A DNA stretch of 64,000 bases, from contig JBOZIK010000001.1 in NCBI GenBank assembly GCA_051453625.1, positions 96,141,813-96,205,812 on the forward strand. Reading direction: 5' to 3'. This document shows positions 60,241-64,000 of this stretch, one piece after another. A model generated the notes under the pieces. The model saw only the letters and a list, made by a program, of their open reading frames with translations, had not been told where the DNA came from and searched no databases. A program made the position numbers and the translations under genes. How positions within the stretch are numbered: position 1 is the first letter of the stretch; each line of letters starts with the position of its first letter. The stretch is from Welwitschia mirabilis. Taxonomy: Eukaryota; Gnetophyta; Gnetopsida; Welwitschiales.

Positions 60241-60460
60241 CTTAGATATTTTATAGTGATAAGATTGGATTCACCTAATCTTAAGCCATTTGCATGCTTA
60301 TGAACTTCACTTTGAAAAAAGATGCTTTAATTCTTATAATTTTTTCTCCAATGGTGTAAGGTCTTTATTTGTTTAGGTGTGTTATTTTTTGTATTTCATC
60401 TCACTTATTCACATTTATATTTTTGAGTATGTGATCATGTGGAATTATTTGAGGAAAAAA
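60241..60460 (+). repeat. Left arm of a 3.5-kb-spaced direct repeat
   Basis: Matches 63771-63990 at a constant offset of about 3537: ATTTTATAGTG, AAGATTGGATTCACC, GATGCTTT, AAGGTCTT in order. It could be an LTR fragment, a tandem duplication of the element's 3' part, or a second element of the same family. Confidence 0.7.
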
Positions 60461-60679
60461 AAGAGAGAAAATAATAACTATGATCTATTATATTTGTGCT
60501 AAAAAGANNNNNNNNNNNNNNNNNNNNNNNNNNNNNNNNNNNNNNNNNNNNNNNNNNNNNNNNNNNNNNNNNNNNNNNNNNNNNNNNNNNNNNNNNNNNN
60601 NNNNNNNCATGTGGAATTATTTGAGGAAAAAAAAGAGAGAAAATAATAACTATGATCTATTATATTTGTGCTAAAAAGA
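60436..60679. repeat. N gap with duplicated flanks (72 bp)
   Basis: 60436-60507 and 60608-60679 are identical across 100 N. Confidence 0.85.
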
Positions 60680-61879
60680 TTACATGATCATCATGATGTC
60701 CTATCACAATGGAGTAAATATTTTGAGAGGTACCTTTGGTAGGATTGGTAGCTATGGAAACTCCATTAGAAGAATAGTTGGCCATGCTTCACGTGTCCTT
60801 ACTTATTTGACTGTGGTTATACTCCACTCATTATGAAAAAAACTTTGAGGCTATGAGATCAGTGGTATTCNNNNNNNNNNNNNNNNNNNNNNNNNNNNNN
60901 NNNNNNNNNNNNNNNNNNNNNNNNNNNNNNNNNNNNNNNNNNNNNNNNNNNNNNNNNNNNNNNNNNNNNNNNNNNNNNNNNNNNNNNNNNNNNNNNNNNN
61001 NNNNNAGTATTTGGTGTTGTCATAGTTACTACCTTTTTGAGTGAAACTTTATGAAGTTGATACATTTTGTTATGCATTTTTAATCAAGTGAATTTATGAT
61101 ATATTTTAAGGGGATATGATAGATTAGAATTTAGGATAGGTAAGCTATTTTCTTCATATTCCTCATGTCTATTTTCATTCTGCTTTTCTTTGATTCTTTA
61201 GTTTGTTATTTTAAATTCATTTATGTAGTTTATCCTCCTCATCTAGGACCTTATCATTTAGTATTTTCTTTATTGTTATTCATGACATTTCTTTCAGTAT
61301 CACATTAATTGTATTTTAGCATTTAATTAAACAATCATATTTTATTCTTCATAATTTTTATGAGATTCCTTTGTATGTTTTATTTTTTGGAGTTCTATAC
61401 TTTTTTTTAATTTATTTTTTAGTTAAAGAACATTTGTTAAGTCTTCTTAATTAGGTTTCAACCTACTTAGTATGTTTTAATTTCTCTATTTTTTATTTAT
61501 TTTGAATTTTTTCCATCATCATAATTTGTCATGACTTTTCATCATTCTCTCTTTTTGAAGTTTTTTTGATATATTATAATACCTTCATGCTGATATTTGA
61601 GCCTTATATTCTTGGCTGACATTTTCGTTTTTGAGAACTTTCTTAAAGTCCTGTTATCCACTTGGTTGTCCAGATGATAATGGGGAGGACACTAAGATTT
61701 TTTCTAATAGCTATTCTAGGGCTATCATTTGGATGGCATGACCAGATGACAGTGCAATAAAACTATGATATAACTTCTTTTTCCTTAATTTTCTTCTATT
61801 CTCTATCATTTTTGTCTATTCTCTTAAGAGATAATAGTGCTTCTAGTCCCTACTGATGTGCTGAAACCTGTCCCCATTA

Positions 61880-63160
61880 AATTCATCTACTAGATTTTTA
61901 GATTTTAGTGAGTATTCAAAAATTAGGCTATGCATACATAAAGTTAGATAGGTTGAGGCTAAGGCCAAAGCTATTAAATAAGAGATGGACCTATTAGTAC
62001 CACAGGAGGTCAAGCATGTAAAGCCAATACATCCTTCATCTCGACATGCTAGATCTCTCTCTCTAGTTGGCTACTATCTGCATTGAGAGATACTTGGAGG
62101 ATTTTATAAGCTAATTAAACTTAGAGATAGATTAGACTATTACAGACTTATAGCTCCAATGGATCTTAGATGCACACAAAGCATACTATGTATTTGAGAC
62201 TAGGGAATTCTATGACACTATGCACATAGAGCATTATGTTAATGCTTGTAGCTATCTAGTAGATATGATTATAGCCATGATTTAGGGCCATAAGATTATC
62301 ACCCTTCTAAATCACATTGTAGTAGTGATAGATATTAGTGGTATTGGAAGTGTTCATATACATTCAGCCGGTGGGACAGAGGAGTACCATATGTACTACA
62401 TAGCATTAGATATACTAATAGGTTTAACATTAGATAAGTGGGGTGTTTTGATGATGTAGTTAACTCCTACCTATTAGATTTTACATAGAGGACTAATTCA
62501 TAATATTAGCCCATTGTTTCCTGACAATCATGCCATGGTATCCCACTTACAAATATTAATAGTGTTTAGGTAGGATAAGTAGATGAACTTACCCACATTT
62601 ATATGGAGAAGACTCAGTCTTGTGGTAGAGGAATAACAGGTTCAAACTTTAAGATATCTATGCCTCCTCTTAGCTATGTTTAGATACTTTGGTATACTAA
62701 AGCTTGTAGGCAAGTAGCAATTTATGCACATATAGATTTTAGCTTATTACCTATAGGAGATGGACATCTAGGTACTAAGAGAAGTAGAGAGGCCTTAGGT
62801 ATAGAGAACTATGAGTGTTACTTATATAGAGCATATTCAAGACCTTCTAGTAGATACCATTAAAACTATCAAATGGATTGTAGACCAAGGTATTTATATA
62901 TTAGAGTAAAGGATCCAGATGGTTGAGAGGAGAGTACAACACACTAAGGAGCAGTTGATGGATGTGTGACAGAATGTCCTACGAATAAAGCATAGTGTGA
63001 TGGTGGATCTTCCAGAGACAGTGCAAGTATAGGAGAATAAGATAGCACAAACTATCATCACATGACTTCACCATTATTTCCTTGCTAATTTTGAGCATCC
63101 TCCCTCTTCTTTTCCTGCACTTGAGCCTGTCGCCTCTCAGAAGTTCATTATGACTCAATG
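61880..63160 (+). pseudogene. Accessory ORF remnant of an Athila/Tat-type element
   Basis: A long decayed + strand coding region, richer in G and C than its surroundings. The translation includes AYYVFETREFYDTMHIEHYV, then LDKWGVLMM, stop, LTPTY, stop, ILHRGLIHNISPLF, and MNLPTFIWRRL. This pattern (EFY ... LTPxxRxLHxxxxxNIxPxxxH ... INLPxxI ... RYFGI) resembles the plant transposon proteins often found as an extra ORF in Athila/Tat elements. The C-terminal part (RIQMVERRVQHTKEQLMDV) looks like a coiled coil. Many stops stand at TAG/TAA in likely Gln positions. The molecular role of such proteins is not known to me. No CCHC knuckle is seen, so an ordinary gag is less likely. Confidence 0.6.
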
Positions 63161-63222
63161 AGAGGAGTGACTTCTTATTATTTTATTTTTGTATCTTTAC
63201 CTCCATATATTATACAAAACTC

Positions 63223-63254
<32 letters not shown>

Positions 63255-63276
63255 CAAAACTCATATATATATATAT
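63223..63276. repeat. (AT)n microsatellite, duplicated
   Basis: (AT)n at 63223-63249 and again 63263-63276, each preceded by TACAAAACTC: a 40-bp duplication including the microsatellite. Confidence 0.95.
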
Positions 63277-63770
63277 TAAGTATTAGCATGGTGTATATTT
63301 TTTTGTTGAATTTATGCATACTTTTACATACCATTTTTATACTTCATGATGAGGACTATTTTTATTATCCATGATTATCTTTTATCTATTATACATTTTA
63401 GTAGGAGGATATTAATTATCAATATATTTAATGTCTATTTTTTTTGAATTTTTTTTATAGGCTTCTATTTTTCAAGAATAATTTTTCAACCTGCTATCCC
63501 CTACATCATCCAGATGACAACCAAGATGATAGTATGGCTAGATGCACTACATAGGTGAAATGCTTAGTCACTTGTTTTTGATTTTTTTGTCCTAAATTAT
63601 AAGGCTTGTAAACATCTTTATGAGTTTATTTCATAGGTTTCTAGTTGATTTATTATTAGACAATTTGGCTNNNNNNNNNNNNNNNNNNNNNNNNNNNNNN
63701 NNNNNNNNNNNNNNNNNNNNNNNNNNNNNNNNNNNNNNNNNNNNNNNNNNNNNNNNNNNNNNNNNNNNNN

Positions 63771-63990
63771 CTTTGATCTGGGCATTTTATAGTGGTAAGA
63801 TTGGATTCACCCAATATTAAGAAATTCACATGTCTATAAACTTTATTTTGAAGGAAGATGCTTTGTTTATTATGTTTTTCTCAATGATGAAAAGGTCTTA
63901 GATTGTTTAAAGTATTCTTTCTTGTCTTTTATCTTATTACTTCACCTTTATCTTTTAGAGTGTTTGGTCATATAGAGGGCTGGAGAGAGA
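63771..63990 (+). repeat. Right arm of the 3.5-kb-spaced direct repeat
   Basis: Partner of 60241-60460; it follows the 100-N gap 63671-63770. It ends in a (GA)n run at 63983-63998 at the window edge. Confidence 0.7.
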
Positions 63991-64000
63991 GAGAGAGAAA

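Larger units (their letters stand above)
60031..61870. other. Post-integrase region with one arm of a direct repeat
   Basis: AT-rich and non-coding. It contains the repeat arm 60241-60460 (partner 63771-63990), the 100-N gap 60508-60607 with 72-bp identical flanks, and the 135-N gap 60871-61005. Palindromic-motif variants lie at 61669-61680 and 61722-61750. No polypurine tract or 3' LTR could be identified. Confidence 0.5.

Noticed and set aside
61880-63160. Host gene in the GC-richer region
   Set aside because: Frequent stops at likely Gln positions and resemblance to Athila/Tat accessory ORFs point to a transposon remnant, not a host gene.
63189-63374. 61-codon + strand open frame
   Set aside because: It is largely the translated (AT)n microsatellite (Ile-Tyr repeats).

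Overview
This is a stretch of plant nuclear heterochromatin-like DNA made almost entirely of old, broken retrotransposons. The organism is most likely a flowering plant: the window holds Ty1/copia pol, Athila-type Ty3/gypsy elements whose primer-binding sites derive from a tRNA-Asp PBS, and L1-type plant LINEs whose ORF1 looks like the DUF4283 plus zinc-knuckle type. The base composition is very AT-rich. I see no intact host gene, no RNA gene, no CRISPR array and no bacterial-style operon. Every recognisable coding region is interrupted by stops and frameshifts, many at positions where the family has Gln or Trp, as expected from C-to-T decay of methylated repeats. No species can be named from the sequence alone.

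Layout. 1-3850: Ty1/copia pol remnant (+): protease, integrase, RT, RNase H. 4150-4490 and 21283-25250: one LINE (LINE-A, - strand) split in two by a 16.8 kb insertion. That insertion (4491-21277) is an outer Athila-family element (+) with both LTRs (4491-5819, 19601-21277) and a perfect 5-bp target duplication, GTTTG. Inside it, in inverted orientation, sits a complete second Athila-family element (8247-18236, -) with its own LTRs (8247-9413, 17065-18236), PBS, gag, protease, RT/RNase H, integrase and a 3' non-coding stretch. The outer element has no recognisable gag or pol and looks non-autonomous or internally deleted. 25.3-28.2 kb: AT-rich, one 193-bp tandem duplication. 30.2-40 kb: three more LINE remnants, all on the - strand (LINE-B, LINE-C nearly full length, LINE-D), with a doubtful fourth at 41-43.5 kb. 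44-47.8 kb: AT-rich with a short palindromic motif. 47846-48828: an LTR (-) of a related but distinct gypsy family, with part of its 3' internal region up to 50580. 50591-60030: Athila/Tat-type gypsy sequence (+), where two diverged copies of gag-PR-RT are joined end to end across a 100-N gap. 60.0-64.0 kb: a direct repeat flanking an accessory transposon ORF remnant, plus AT and GA microsatellites.

The window contains 17 runs of N: 1348-1447, 1677-1776, 7766-7865, 9532-10006, 19872-20051, 30179-30207, 32795-32894, 34091-34646, 34898-35780, 36704-36789, 40387-40396, 50581-50590, 55052-55151, 59589-59708, 60508-60607, 60871-61005 and 63671-63770. Seven of them have the same sequence on both sides (39 to 195 bp), which looks like unmerged contig ends rather than biology.

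Nothing here needs a new biological system. The points of real interest are the three-layer nesting (LINE > Athila > inverted Athila), supported by target duplications, a continuous LINE reading frame and LTR subfamily differences; the gag/pol-less outer element with its own short ORF; and a recurrent palindrome near GTCATCYRGATGAC in the 45-64 kb region.
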